64,000 bases of DNA from Takashimella koratensis (taxonomy: Eukaryota; Basidiomycota; Tremellomycetes; Trichosporonales; Tetragoniomycetaceae): positions 682,001 to 746,000 of the forward strand of contig BCKT01000013.1 of NCBI GenBank assembly GCA_003116875.1, read 5' to 3'. The notes beneath the pieces were generated by a model, which did not search any database, was not told the DNA's origin, and saw only the letters and a list, made by a program, of their open reading frames with translations. Each line of letters begins with the position of its first letter. Positions within the stretch are counted from its first letter, which is position 1. A program made the position numbers and the translations under genes. Shown piece by piece: positions 24,414-38,437 of the stretch.

Positions 24414-25413
24414 ATGCGTCTTTCTACCCGTCCCCCCTCTCGCCTGTTTACGCGTTCCCTCGCTTCGCACGCTTACTGCCCTCCTCCGTCCCGACCCGGT
24501 CCCCCGGCTCCTTCGCCCACGAGCGCGCCGACGGCTGGCCCCTCCTCGGCTTCTTCAACTTCGTCACCCTTCCCAGGAAGCAGCTCAGCAACGTCCGAGA
24601 CCCCCGAGTTGAGCGAAGAAGAGCGCCGGTTACTACATTCAGTGATCAGGGTAGATCACGCGGGTGAACTGGGAGCGAATTGGATTTATAGGGGACAGAA
24701 ATGGGCCAGTGCGATTCGGGGAGATCGCGAGACCGTCAAGCAGATCGAGGTGAGTTCTGGCTTGGGTTTACGTCTTACGTCTTACGTCTTACGTCTCACG
24801 TCTTGGGTCTTGGATCTTGGGTCTGGGCTTTCCGTTCCAGCGTCCACGCGTATTATGATCACTACGCTTACGTCTTCTCCTCACTCGGATCGATCCTTTC
24901 TAGGGGATGTGGGATAACGAGCGTCATCATTTATCGACACTTACCAAAGTGATCGAACAACATGGGGTCCGACCAACGGCGTTGTACCCGCTTTGGCAAG
25001 GCTTGGCGTGGGGGTTAGGAGCTGGAACTGCGATCTTGGGTAAAGAGGCGGCGATGGCCTGTACAGAGGCTGTGGAGACGGTTATCGGGGAACACTATGA
25101 TGAGTGAGTGTTGGGGGGCCGGGCTGAGGTTGTTTCCCAAGGTTGGGTGTTGGGGCTGACGCAGCTTGCCTTTCCCCTCATCTTACCTCAAAATCGTAGC
25201 CAACTACGCGCGCTCAAACCCGTGATTGAGAAGAGCAATCACCCTTCTCTCCAGCTCCTAGCCTCCGTTGTTGAAGAGTTCCGAGACGACGAGCTCGAGC
25301 ACCTCGATACGGCTGTCGAAGAAGGCGCGCTTAAAGCCCCCGGTCATGCCCTGCTCAGTGCTATCGTCGGGTTCGGGTGCAAGGCAGCTATCAAAGTGTG
25401 CGAGCGAGTGTAA
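24414..25413 (+). CDS. COQ7: 5-demethoxyubiquinone hydroxylase, mitochondrial
   Basis: Exons 24414-24749, 24904-25103 and 25200-25413 encode 249 residues. A Ser/Pro/Arg-rich leader of about 60 residues, probably a mitochondrial presequence, precedes the carboxylate-bridged di-iron domain. The iron ligand motifs are visible: DHAGELGA (Glu 85), WDNERHHL (Glu 118 and His 121), the ACTEAVETVIGEHY helix, and EEFRDDELEHLD. The enzyme hydroxylates demethoxyubiquinone in the penultimate step of ubiquinone synthesis in the inner mitochondrial membrane. Length matches the family. The first intron contains a short direct repeat of TTACGTC units (about 24770-24800). Confidence 0.95.
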
Positions 25414-25544
25414 CGGGGCAATTCATCTTGGGATACCTATCACAACTACCATTACTCAATGTTCCAATGAGACGTAAGAGATGCATAGTCAGGTTGTACA
25501 ATCAACAGTCGACACGGTAACATGTCGTTTTGGTCGTTCTGCTT

Positions 25545-25616
<72 letters not shown>

Positions 25617-25742
25617 CCCTCACTTCATTCGCTATCAAAATGAGATGATTTAGAAGCACACATGCAGACAGACGAAGCATTCCCCCTCCCCCCTCCCTTC
25701 CCCTCTAGAGATTGAAGCAGCATTCACCATCGAGACGTGGCT
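25414..25742. other. Convergent intergenic region with microsatellite
   Basis: This is the shared 3' flank of COQ7 and the homocitrate synthase gene. Its main content is a (CA)n repeat. Confidence 0.7.
25554..25615. repeat. CA microsatellite
   Basis: About 31 uninterrupted CA units. Confidence 0.97.
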
Positions 25743-27707
<1,965 letters not shown>

Positions 27708-28345
27708 TGTTGGGCGACAAAAGAGTAAAGGGTTTATATAGGATGTCAGATGGACAAGTTGCAAGTGTTGGAATAAGGTGGATTCGTTGACGAAGAGGAA
27801 AAGAAAAAAAAAAAAAAAAATGACGAGTCAGAGGAGGCAAAAAATCAAATCAAATCAAATCAAATCGAATCAAATGAATTATTCGACTCCTTTTTTTAAT
27901 TTGGGGTCTTGTTTCCTTGGGTCTTGTGCCGCCGGTTAATACTCGGGTGGAGGCGACTAGTGACTGGCTCGGAATCTATTCCTTGGCCGGGGCCAAGCTC
28001 GGTCCTCGTCTCCCTCAACCCTCGGTCACTGCATACCTCCATCTGGATCCCGGGACTGATTCCCAACTCGACTCGATTAATGTCAAGAAGATCAACACGT
28101 ACCGGTGGAGTCTAACACCGGTCTCGTCATTGGCCTCTTACTCTTGCTCCCTCACCGCGATCCATCGGGGACCACTGGTTGAACTCCGGATAAACGAGCG
28201 GGATGTCGAGTGCGGCGATGATATCTTTGCATGCAGGAATGTACAGAGAATATACACGCACGGATAGTATTGCCAATGTAAACACGCAACGATGATACGG
28301 CAGCGTAAAGACGCAGAAACGATGGTATAGCAGGGGACCCCCTCC
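27708..28345. other. Intergenic region upstream of homocitrate synthase
   Basis: It contains a TATA-like sequence on the minus strand at 27732-27740, poly-A near 27806-27820, and an AAATC pentamer repeat at about 27845-27880. No gene was seen. Confidence 0.5.
27845..27880. repeat. 5-bp tandem repeat (AAATC)
   Basis: About seven units, one carrying a single-base change to GAATC. Confidence 0.85.
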
Positions 28346-30276
28346 CTACTTCTTCTTCTTCGCACCGGCCTTGCTCTTGTCGTCACCTTTACGCTTGGCT
28401 CCTCCACCTTTGTCATCCTTCTTCCCACTAGCACCCCCCTCCTTCGGCTTGACAGTGAAAAACCCGTCCAGTCGACCTTGTTGCTTGGCCGCGAGCATCT
28501 TGGTCAACTTTGCGGCTCCAGCGCGCACTCTGTCCTCGCTAAGAGATGGGGTCAGAACGCAGCACATCCTGAAAACAAGCAGGTACAATATCCTCGCAAC
28601 AGCTGCTGGTGAAGACTTACTTGAAGCCTTTCTCTCGGACCAGGAACTCGACGAGGCCCTCGACATCTGGCGCTTTCCAGTCAAGCTTGAGGCAGTAAGC
28701 ACCCACTCTGACCAAATATAAAATGGAACCTACCTCCAGATCCTCGCCCTTGACAACATCCGGGGTGATAAACAACTTCTTCGCCTCCTCCCAGGGCCAG
28801 TACTCTGGAATCTGCATTCCCGAGCTCGTCACCTTCTTCTTCGGCTTCTTCGGTGTCGACTTCTTCTGACTTGGAGCGGGCTCTTCCTCTCCATCCGAAT
28901 TGAACGCCGTCGCCCCTCCTTCCTCGCTCTCCGGTGCAGACTCTTCCTCAGCCTCGGCAATGGCGGCCGCGTTCTCCTCTGCCTTCTCCGCCATCTTCCC
29001 CCTGATGAAATCGACGACGGCTCCGAGGGAACCGTGCTCGCGGAGCAGCTTGAGAGCGGTCTTGGGTCCAACGCCCTTGACTGGCTCGAGGTAGTCACAG
29101 CCGAGCAAGATACACAGCTCGATGAACTGTAACCCGTCAGCATGGGTAAGAGTCGAGGACAGGTAGGGCCATCTCACTTGATCCATGGTCATCTCCAGCC
29201 CCTTCAACGCCTCGTCGAGATGGATCTCAGAGATTGGCATCTTCTTCGCCTCGGAGAATGTCAAGTGTCGGAGGAGGATGGGCGAGTTGAACGTGAGCGT
29301 GTCCATGTCCTCTGATCCAGCGGCGAACACCTACTGGCGTCAGATTGTTCTTATATTGTTTGGGAAACTGTCCATAGTTTGCTCACCTTGCCTGCTCGTG
29401 CGAGTTCCGCGCACTGAGCCTCTGCCTCTCCGGGAGCCTGGGTAATGGGTCAGTGGGGTGGTGGAAAATAGGCCACTCCGGACTCACAGTGACAACAGGG
29501 ATACCCATGAGTGACAACAGCCGCTTGCACTCCTCGTTGTGCTCTTTCGTAACTCTGACTTGTCTCCGGGCCAGTCGATCAATGTCCTCGGTGGTACCTG
29601 TCTCCCTTGCCTCTTCTTCTGCCGTCTTAGCTTCCTCCCGTCGCCCGAAACGTTGTTTGAGCTGGGAGATTGATCAGCTTGGACCTCCAAAAAACTCTAT
29701 AATCTGTTCACTCACCACACCAGACTTGAGGTCGGGTGGCTTGCCATCAAAGATGTAGCAAGGCTTGATACCGTGATCGACCATGCGAATCGTACGGTAG
29801 AAGAACCCCATCAAGTGACTGTATGCGTGGGTGAGCTCTATGACTTTGACAATTTCCCAAAGTCTGCTCACCTGGTGACGTCTCCTGCTTCATTCATGAG
29901 CATTTGACCGTCTTGCTGTCGCACAGCGATTAGGAATTGGTAGATCGACCTGTTTGTTACTCGTTAGCTGATTGCAATCGACCGTACGCTAAAATCAACT
30001 CACATGGACGCATCGATGGCGACTTTACGTCCGAAGAGCTAAGCAGGATGTCAGTAGCTATATCGGCCAATGTATGAAGCGCTTTGACAGGGATCAAAAG
30101 CCTGTAAGAAGCAGATCCGGACGTACCGTCTTCATCTCGTGATCACGCATGGACCTGGGTGCATGCTCGCTGAGGAGCGCGGTGAGGCCTGTGGGAGGGA
30201 GTGAGTGAGAAATGGTGACAATGATGAGAGTCGCTGGGTGATGGACGCAGGCTGGTGACCAACCTTTGATACCCAT
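28346..30276 (-). CDS. RAD27: Flap endonuclease 1 (FEN1/Rad27)
   Basis: Eleven exons: 30276-30264, 30188-30127, 30038-30004, 29949-29872, 29818-29716, 29661-29488, 29437-29387, 29330-29178, 29126-28734, 28685-28621 and 28538-28346 (439 residues). [15 protein letters not shown] is the invariant FEN1 N-terminus. [36 protein letters not shown] and [19 protein letters not shown] hold the acidic two-metal site and helix-hairpin-helix. A canonical PIP box QGRLDGFF (396-403) binds PCNA, followed by a Lys/Gly-rich tail. The protein removes 5' flaps in Okazaki maturation and base-excision repair. An acidic Glu/Ser insert of roughly 50 residues, ending in a lysine cluster, lengthens the protein over its usual 380. 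Two introns (51 and 48 nt) are stop-free and frame-neutral. Confidence 0.95.
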
Positions 30277-30722
30277 TGTTGAGCTGGCCTGGCGGAGGTG
30301 GGAGTAAGGTGAGGATGGCGACGAAAGAGCAAAGCAATCAATGGATATGACTGGACTAGGGGACTGGGTGACGCGCGGTGGAGGGGGGATAGGGGGATCC
30401 GAGGCACGTGGCGATAACCAGGGGGAGCATTTAGTGTGCAGTGGGATATTCGGCTTTACAGCGTGGGGATATAGGAAACCGTTTCCGTCCGTTGATTTGC
30501 CGCATCCAAACCCATTGCCGTCCACATCTACCTTCACCTCAGCTTTCATCCTTCTCATCTCTCCTCATCTTCATTTCCAACACCCTTCAACCCTCAACCC
30601 AGCCTCGTCGCTGTCCCCAACCTCGCCACTCCCTCGCTGGCGTTCACAATCTTCTTCTACAACAACTCCCTTCTATCGCTACTTCTTCATCGCTTCCTTC
30701 CAACTCACCCCACCCATCCAAC
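30277..30722. other. Divergent promoter, FEN1 and dihydrolipoamide dehydrogenase
   Basis: A 446-base region between two divergent starts. The half next to the plus-strand gene is C/T-rich. No gene was seen. Confidence 0.6.
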
Positions 30723-32692
<1,970 letters not shown>

Positions 32693-32832
32693 GCTGTGTC
32701 TTACGATAGGTAACCAACAGGGAACTACCATGCATCATCTACTTCTCAGTCACCATCCTACACTATCCTAACGCAGGCTACTTGGTATGTATGCTGTTTT
32801 CAAACCGAGTCTCACAGCAGCTCTGCTGCTCC

Positions 32833-33618
32833 TCAGCGACCTCCTCGAAGAAGCGTGGTGATCACGCGTTTCTTGCCATCTGGAAACTGGAATGTGATTA
32901 GCCGCAGCTGAAGCCTGAAGTGGGTACTCACGAGACCACAATCCGCATCACAAAACTCCCAATCCTCGGGGTCCAGTCCACCCTGCGAGATCGCTCGGTC
33001 GACGATGTGTTTGAGGTTTTTGCGCAAGTTGACGCCCCACTCGAACATCTGCTTGCAAGGGTGCTGATGGTTGAGGATCGTCACCAGTACACCGCCAAGG
33101 ATAACATGGATCGGGTCATAGATGTCAGACTTCGTGGAGGGCGATCGAGGGTGGTTCGCCGAGGGGTCGTTGGTGGTGGAGGGATTGTGGGTGGCCGCGG
33201 GCCTGCGCTCGGGCGCCTCGGGCGCCTCAGGGTACGGGATGTAACGAACGTACTGGTCCTTGAGAAGCTTGATGAGATCCTCGCGTTTAACGCGGATCTT
33301 GTCGCCCTGGATATGTAAGATGCCGTGCTCGACAACTATCACTTACCTCTTGAGTGGAGGACGCGTTGAGGGTTTTCACATTCTCGGAGAAGGTGTTGAG
33401 ACCGAGATTGATCCAGGTGAAGAAGCCGTTGTAGTTGAAAAGGGCCTCCTGCAAGCAGGTCTCGAGGTTGTGGATGTGGTCGAGTGCGTAGGTAAGACCG
33501 TCAAGGTGCTTCTTGCTGAGAATGATGAATTCGCTGGGTGGGTAAGTGATCGTTAGCAGGGGAAAGAACCCGGAGTGGCTGGAGAGATAAAGAAGGTGGT
33601 GGCGTACTTCTGGGCCAT
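32833..33618 (-). CDS. Array family member A, unknown function, 208 residues
   Basis: Exons 33618-33608, 33533-33347, 33306-32932 and 32886-32833. The first exon is MAQ plus two bases. I do not recognise the protein, but it shares a pattern with the genes that follow at 34099-37638. An N-terminal helical segment (residues about 12-60) has a Leu heptad and NYNGFF. A Pro/Ser-rich linker (PEAPEAPERRP) follows. A C-terminal helical segment beginning IYDPIHVIL ends in EDWEF before a short FPDGKKRVITTLLRGGR tail. The codon bias is like the housekeeping genes, whereas the other members are more relaxed. With the extra introns this suggests A is the older, conserved member. The third intron (45 nt) is stop-free and frame-neutral. 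Confidence 0.7.
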
Positions 33619-33935
33619 GTTGGGTGGTAGGTACTTGGGGCAAGAAAGTCAGCACGGATAGTACGCGGTGAGGCGTGGAAGGTGGAAGGTGGAAGGAAGA
33701 AGGTGAGAAGGTGAGAAGTGGGAAACGCAAAGTGGAAAAGAAGGTGTCGCCTAGGGGACAAAGTAAGGAAGGGTGGCTCACGAAAGAGGAGTAGGTTTGA
33801 AGGCGTAGTGGATGAGGCTGGCGATAAAAGGTGAAGAGAAAGAGAGAATGGGCGATGAGGAAGAGAGAGGAAGAGAGAAGAAGAGAGAGAAGAGAGAGAC
33901 ACGGAAAACAAGGTGAGTGAGGGGGTGTGCGAGCT

Positions 33936-34018
<83 letters not shown>

Positions 34019-34098
34019 GAGACGGGTGTGTGGGGGTCGCGGGTGAGTGGCACACCGTCATCCGTCGCGTCTCAAAGGATGGGGACACACACATACAT
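33619..34098. other. Spacer between array members A and B
   Basis: It contains a long GT microsatellite and an AG-rich stretch (33820-33905). No gene was seen. The long open frames here are produced by the repeat. Confidence 0.6.
33938..34015. repeat. GT microsatellite
   Basis: About 38 nearly uninterrupted GT units between array members A and B. Confidence 0.97.
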
Positions 34099-34987
34099 TC
34101 AAAGGAAGGGGGGAGGGGGTCCTTTGACCATTGGCAAACTACGGCATCGCCCACATATCTGCCGAGACTGCCTGACTGCCAACCTATGGCGCATTCTCTC
34201 CCTCTCCATGTCCTGAGGTTGAGGAAGCCTTCCGAGAAAGTACCACTCTGATTCATTAAATCTCTCGTAACCTTCCTCTTTGATCCCCGCGAGGATCTTG
34301 AGAAGCGCTCGATTGAGGTCTTGAACGTTGTCGACAATGTTTGAGTTGACGTTTGGCTCTCCGAGAGATGCTTGGAGCAGATAGAGAGCATCGTACGCAT
34401 CGACAAGAGGCGCATAGACTTCGGGACTGGGAAAGAAATTGGGCAACTTAGGCAAACCAGATATCCCGGGCTTTCTCGAATCAGCTGCTGTCCATCATCG
34501 ACCGACAAGGCGGGGAGAAGACGGAGAGAACAGAGGAGCGCTTAGAGTCTTTACTCACAGCTCGTGCAAGCAGGATATTGAACCTACGCTCGAGCTCACT
34601 CAGGCTGGCAATGGCAGGGTCCGTGAAGGTGAAGCCCTGGTAATCGATTATTCCCATCCGCAACGTTTCATGGAGTTTGAGTATCGCCTCAAGGGAAGAA
34701 CAGACCCAGCTAATGTACCTCTCAGGGACGACGTGGGGGGGCGAGCTCTGGTTCGATGTCTCTACGTGATGCGGCGGGGTAAGCGGGAGTGATGCAGAGT
34801 TCTCGTTGGAGACAGTGACTTCGCTCGACGTGTCGTCCCATGCGGCCAACGTCGCTTTCTCACACTTCGACGAAGATGACTTGTTCAATTCCGCGACGTC
34901 TCTGGGTACCTGCCATGACTTCGAGGATATGCTCGACTCTCGAGGTTTGCTCGTTCCGAAGTGGAGTTTGCTCGAAATGATGCCCAT
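34099..34987 (-). CDS. Array family member B, unknown function, 258 residues
   Basis: Two exons, 34987-34559 and 34446-34099, joined in phase 0 exactly between the two helical segments. The N-terminus MGIISSK is a strong N-myristoylation sequence (Gly 2, Ser 6, Lys 7). A Ser/Glu-rich, probably disordered stretch runs to about residue 88. Segment 1 (about 89-143) carries LEAILKLHETLR, IIDYQGF and SELERRFNILL. Segment 2 carries VYAPLVDAYDALYLL, SLGEPNVN, RALLKILAGI and SEWYFLG. The acceptor before TTGCCC (34446) is favoured because it aligns with member C. A 21-base stretch (34345-34365) is identical to one in member C (35986-36006), showing recent duplication. The function is unknown. Confidence 0.65.
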
Positions 34988-35359
34988 GCTGGATATGGGG
35001 ACCTTGGGTGAGAATTGGAAGAGAAAGTCGGCTACGACGATGACAGTAGTACATATATATCCATGTGAAAGCCTACTTTGAGTGCTGCTCGGCTATGATT
35101 TATGCTCAGACTTCGCTTTCAAAGACGTCATCGATACAACGGGAGGTTAGCAACCTCAGTGGGAGTCGACATCAGCAGAAGCTTTGCGTTGATACACCGA
35201 CTGGTGTGAAATGATCTAAAAACTTTGCCACTCCACCAGTTCTCACACCGTTGAGCCTCTGGAAACCCTACTGCATCGCCGTGAAGCCGGTTACCTGGAA
35301 CGCCGGTGTGGGTAATCCCGGCTCGGAAAAGTCTGTCATCTCAGCAGTGTGTTATCAAC
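34988..35359. other. Spacer upstream of array member B
   Basis: Promoter region of member B. It is lower in G+C than the housekeeping parts of the window by eye. No further gene was seen. Confidence 0.45.
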
Positions 35360-35647
35360 TCAAGCATTGAACCATGCAAGAGCGGACTGCTCAGTTGCGA
35401 TATTGCTGATAATCTCTCGTCTTCTCCCGATACTCCCTTGGAAATCCCTTCCTATTGCACAAGCGCTCATAGCTGGCATGTTGGCCATGAATAGGATCCG
35501 AGCTCCAAGGAGATACCAGTGTGACACTACAAATTCATCGTACCCTTGGGCATGGATCTCTGCGAGTATCTTACAAAGCCCAAGCTCCGGCGTCCTGGCA
35601 AAACCTTCGTGTGGTATGGTTTGACACATGACCTTGCCATACATCAT
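35360..35647 (-). pseudogene. Array relic D: second-exon fragment
   Basis: An open stretch from an ATG at 35647 reads MMYGKVMCQT and then ELGLCKILAEIHAQGYDEFVVSHWYLLG, which lines up with the RALRKILAEIATDGHKEF...WSFLG part of member C. The N-terminal segment, the linker and the start of segment 2 are missing, and only 158 bases separate it from the stop of member C. It is best read as the remains of a duplicated copy. It could still be expressed as a 95-residue protein. Confidence 0.5.
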
Positions 35648-35805
35648 GCTAAATGATGCGAGATCATTCTACATTTTCACCGCCACGGCGAATCTCACGC
35701 AATACAGCCTATGATGGACTGCGAATTTCAGACGCTATGGAAACATTATTTTCTTGGGGAAGAAGGAGTCTTCGCTTCGTATGCACGGCGATCTCATTTG
35801 TCAAC

Positions 35806-36566
35806 CTATCGATTGCGACGATAGTAACTCCTCCGTTCGCTATCCCACGCGAACTCGTGCTGTATTAGAGGTCCAAGGAAAGACCACCGCTTTGCATCGA
35901 ATTCCTTGTGTCCATCGGTTGCAATCTCGGCGAGGATCTTTCGGAGGGCCCGAGTAAAGGAACGAATTCTGCCAAACATGATTTTGTTGACGTTTGGCTC
36001 TCCGAGGGATACGTGAAGCAGGTAAAGAGCATCGTGCGCATCGACCAAAAACGCGTAGACTGTCGATATGGGGAAAACCTGGGGCACATCTGGATCCACA
36101 GGCTGTAAATCATGATCGTTTCTGAGTCAGCAATGACACCGTGCGCCCACACAGACTGAAGAGGAAAATGCTATACGGCACTGACGGTTTGACCCAAAAG
36201 TGCGCTGTAACCGCGCTCTAAATCGGTAAGGCTTTCAACGGTAGAGGTAGAGAAGATGATGCCGCGGTAATCAACTGTGCCATTTCGTAAAGTTTTGTCG
36301 ATTTTGAGTATGCCCTTGATGGAATGACAGACACTCTCGAGCTCGGGACGATGGATGCTGCCATGGGGCCGATTTCCGTACGCTGTAACTTTTTCATCAA
36401 GTCTCGGCGCAGATATGTTCGTTTGCGGATCTTCACTTGCCACGAGGGACGTGCTCTTGACCTCGCTCGTCAAGGGTATCTTTTCGGGAATCCAAGGCGT
36501 GGAGGCTTTGCCTGGTTTGGGAGCTTTGCTGAATCCATGGAGCAACTTGGTCGATGCACTACCCAT
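35806..36566 (-). CDS. Array family member C, unknown function, 225 residues
   Basis: Exons 36566-36186 and 36102-35806, joined in phase 0 at the same place as in member B. The donor is GTCAGT rather than the usual GTGAGT, and the branch-like TGCTGAC sits shortly before the acceptor. The N-terminus MGSASTK fits the myristoylation consensus closely (Gly 2, Thr 6, Lys 7). A Lys/Pro/Ser-rich stretch is followed by segment 1 (about 73-127: SIKGILKIDKTLRNG, VDYRGIIF, LTDLERGYSALL) and segment 2 (VYAFLVDAHDALYLL, SLGEPNVN, RALRKILAEI, RWSFLG). No enzyme motif, transmembrane helix or metal-binding pattern is visible. Function is unknown. A membrane-tethered helical protein is the most that can be inferred. 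Confidence 0.65.
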
Positions 36567-37035
36567 TCTCGATGGAAGCGCTGGCGCGGGTGCGGGGAAG
36601 AGGAAGAGGAAAGAGGAGAACAGAGGCCTTTCTCAAGCAGAGCTCATATTGTACAGTACTGTATATAAAATCATTCGTCCAGGGCGGATCGAAGCAAAGT
36701 GCGATGGCCGACTCCTCTTGAGTTAGACTTTGGGTCGGCAGGCTGCGACGCGTAAGGAACAAAAGTTTAGCTTTGCCAACAAGTTGTCTACAAGTAGACT
36801 TCACAAGATTTCCCACGTTTTATTGGCTCGCAAGATGTACAGTACATGGGTAGGGAACGAGAGACGTGGACAGGCTTTTGCTTTCGTACAACAAACGAAC
36901 ACCCCCTTTTGTCGGATGAGTATCTCGACTCTCGCTTCATGTGAGATCTCATTACATATCTGTTGGAAGGCTGCGCAAGCACTTTAGTTGAATCATCACG
37001 TTCCGTGTATCTTCCATTCCGCTGCACAGCAATTC
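36567..37035. other. Spacer between array members C and E
   Basis: It holds the promoter of member C and the 3' flank of member E. No gene was seen. Confidence 0.45.
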
Positions 37036-37638
37036 TCACGCAGTTGAATCTCCTTGGGCGTCCTCCGTTTTACCCTTCTCTGCTTTGACCTCCAGCTTTG
37101 ATCCCGAGCCACGGACCTTCGGAACTAGAACGTCCGGCACCTCTAGCCACAGCGTCCCTTTCCCTTCCAGAAACTTCCAGTCCTCGCGTCGGAAGGACGG
37201 ATGTCCATCGAGCGTCATAACTATATCTCGCAGTCCTTGATGAAGGAGTTCGAGAGCGGCCCGGATGCTAGGTGCACCGACGGCACGGCTATACACTTGG
37301 ATGAGAAGATCTGACACGGTCAGCCGAAGGGCATTCACGAGCTCGGCGACGGCGATGCAGTTTATTCGAACCGTCAACGGGTGCGGTAGCTGTTAGATAT
37401 TTTAGTTAGCTTTTGCCAAAAAAAAATAATGAGATGACGAACGGACCTCTCGAGGTACATGAGCTGCCAAACCTCTAGCAAAGCGGTCGAGTTCGACAAC
37501 ATAACGGCAGGGGATGATCCCGCCGGGACCTCGCCAGGAGCCAAGAGAGGTCTCAACCGTGACGATAGTTTCTGCCGCCTCGATGGCCATCACGAGGGTC
37601 GACAAGGTGAACGATTCTGTTTGTTCGCGCATGTTCAT
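37036..37638 (-). CDS. Array family member E, unknown function, 181 residues
   Basis: Exons 37638-37447 and 37389-37036, joined in phase 0 over a 57-nt intron with a GTCCGT donor and TAACAG acceptor. The intron sits between the two helical segments, as in members B and C. Segment 1 is short (TLSTLVMAIEAAETIVTVE, then WRGPGG in place of the YxGF motif). Segment 2 reads LVNALRLTVSDLLIQVYS, AALELLHQGLRDIV and EDWKFLEG, closest to member A, which has EDWEF. The tail is charged. There is no myristoylation start here (MNMREQ). It is a divergent member, and family membership rests on intron position, order of segments and the W-F motif. Confidence 0.55.
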
Positions 37639-38041
37639 GTTCAGGTGATGACAGCCGGCAGAGGAGGGATTCAGAGATAAGTGGTCAAAGTAGAGAACAG
37701 ATATCTCTGACCTCTGAACTGATGGACAGAGAATGACATTAAGCTTTAGCTCCGCATGTCTGTGACGACGCGTAAGTCAGAGTCGCCACGGCGACTTGCC
37801 CTGTCACTCGAAGCTTAATCCAGGACGATGAGAACCTCGTCCACATCGCTTCAACACTTGTCTTGAGCTTGACATACATTACAGTACCGTCAGGTTTTTA
37901 GACTATAGTACTTCCCAAACGTCGGCTACAATCTTGAGCTCCGAATAGAAACGCGACTCAGACGATGAGTCAGAACTCATCAAACGCAGCACACTCAGTC
38001 ATGTATGCGGATCGATCCAGTGAGTTTTCCAGATGGACAAA
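37639..38041. other. Spacer upstream of array member E
   Basis: Low-complexity-free sequence with stops in all frames. No gene was seen. Confidence 0.45.
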
Positions 38042-38277
38042 CTACCTCGAACGGGGATCATCGGGTATAACGGCTTCACACAGCTGGTGATTGATGATTT
38101 GACCACGCTGTACCATGCGTACAAGGATCTTTGTGATGAGTCTGTAAGCCTCACGCGAGGGTGATCCCTCAAATGTCCCCACTTTAAACAGTGATGGATG
38201 TGTGCGAAAGAGTGACAAGTACGTTTGCAACGTAGATGTAAAGGTATCATACATACCAATGTACAACCCACTCGCAA
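38042..38277 (-). pseudogene. Array relic F: lone second exon
   Basis: After a good acceptor (TTTCCAG, exon starting 38277) an open frame of 78 codons reads GLYIGMYDTFTSTLQTYLSL and AYRLITKILVRMVQRGQI before a stop at 38042. The order of helices resembles segment 2 of the array family, weakly. No first exon fits in the space left before the stop of the SH3 gene at 38438. It is either a relic or an unrelated chance exon. Confidence 0.35.
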
Positions 38278-38437
38278 CTGGAAACCCCCATCCAAGGAGA
38301 GATAACGAGAACCAGCGGGCAACTCTGACAACCTAGTGCAAAGAGAAGGGAAAGAGAGAGAGTCTGGCGGCCGGGGGGGTTGCGTTCAATGTTCACAGTC
38401 ACTGTATCGTGTTTTTATGGCCCGTTCTCCGCTCCGC

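Noticed and set aside
33501..34508. A 335-codon frame containing a long Thr-His run
   Set aside because: The run is the translated GT microsatellite. The frame crosses the coding exons of array members A and B in the wrong phase.
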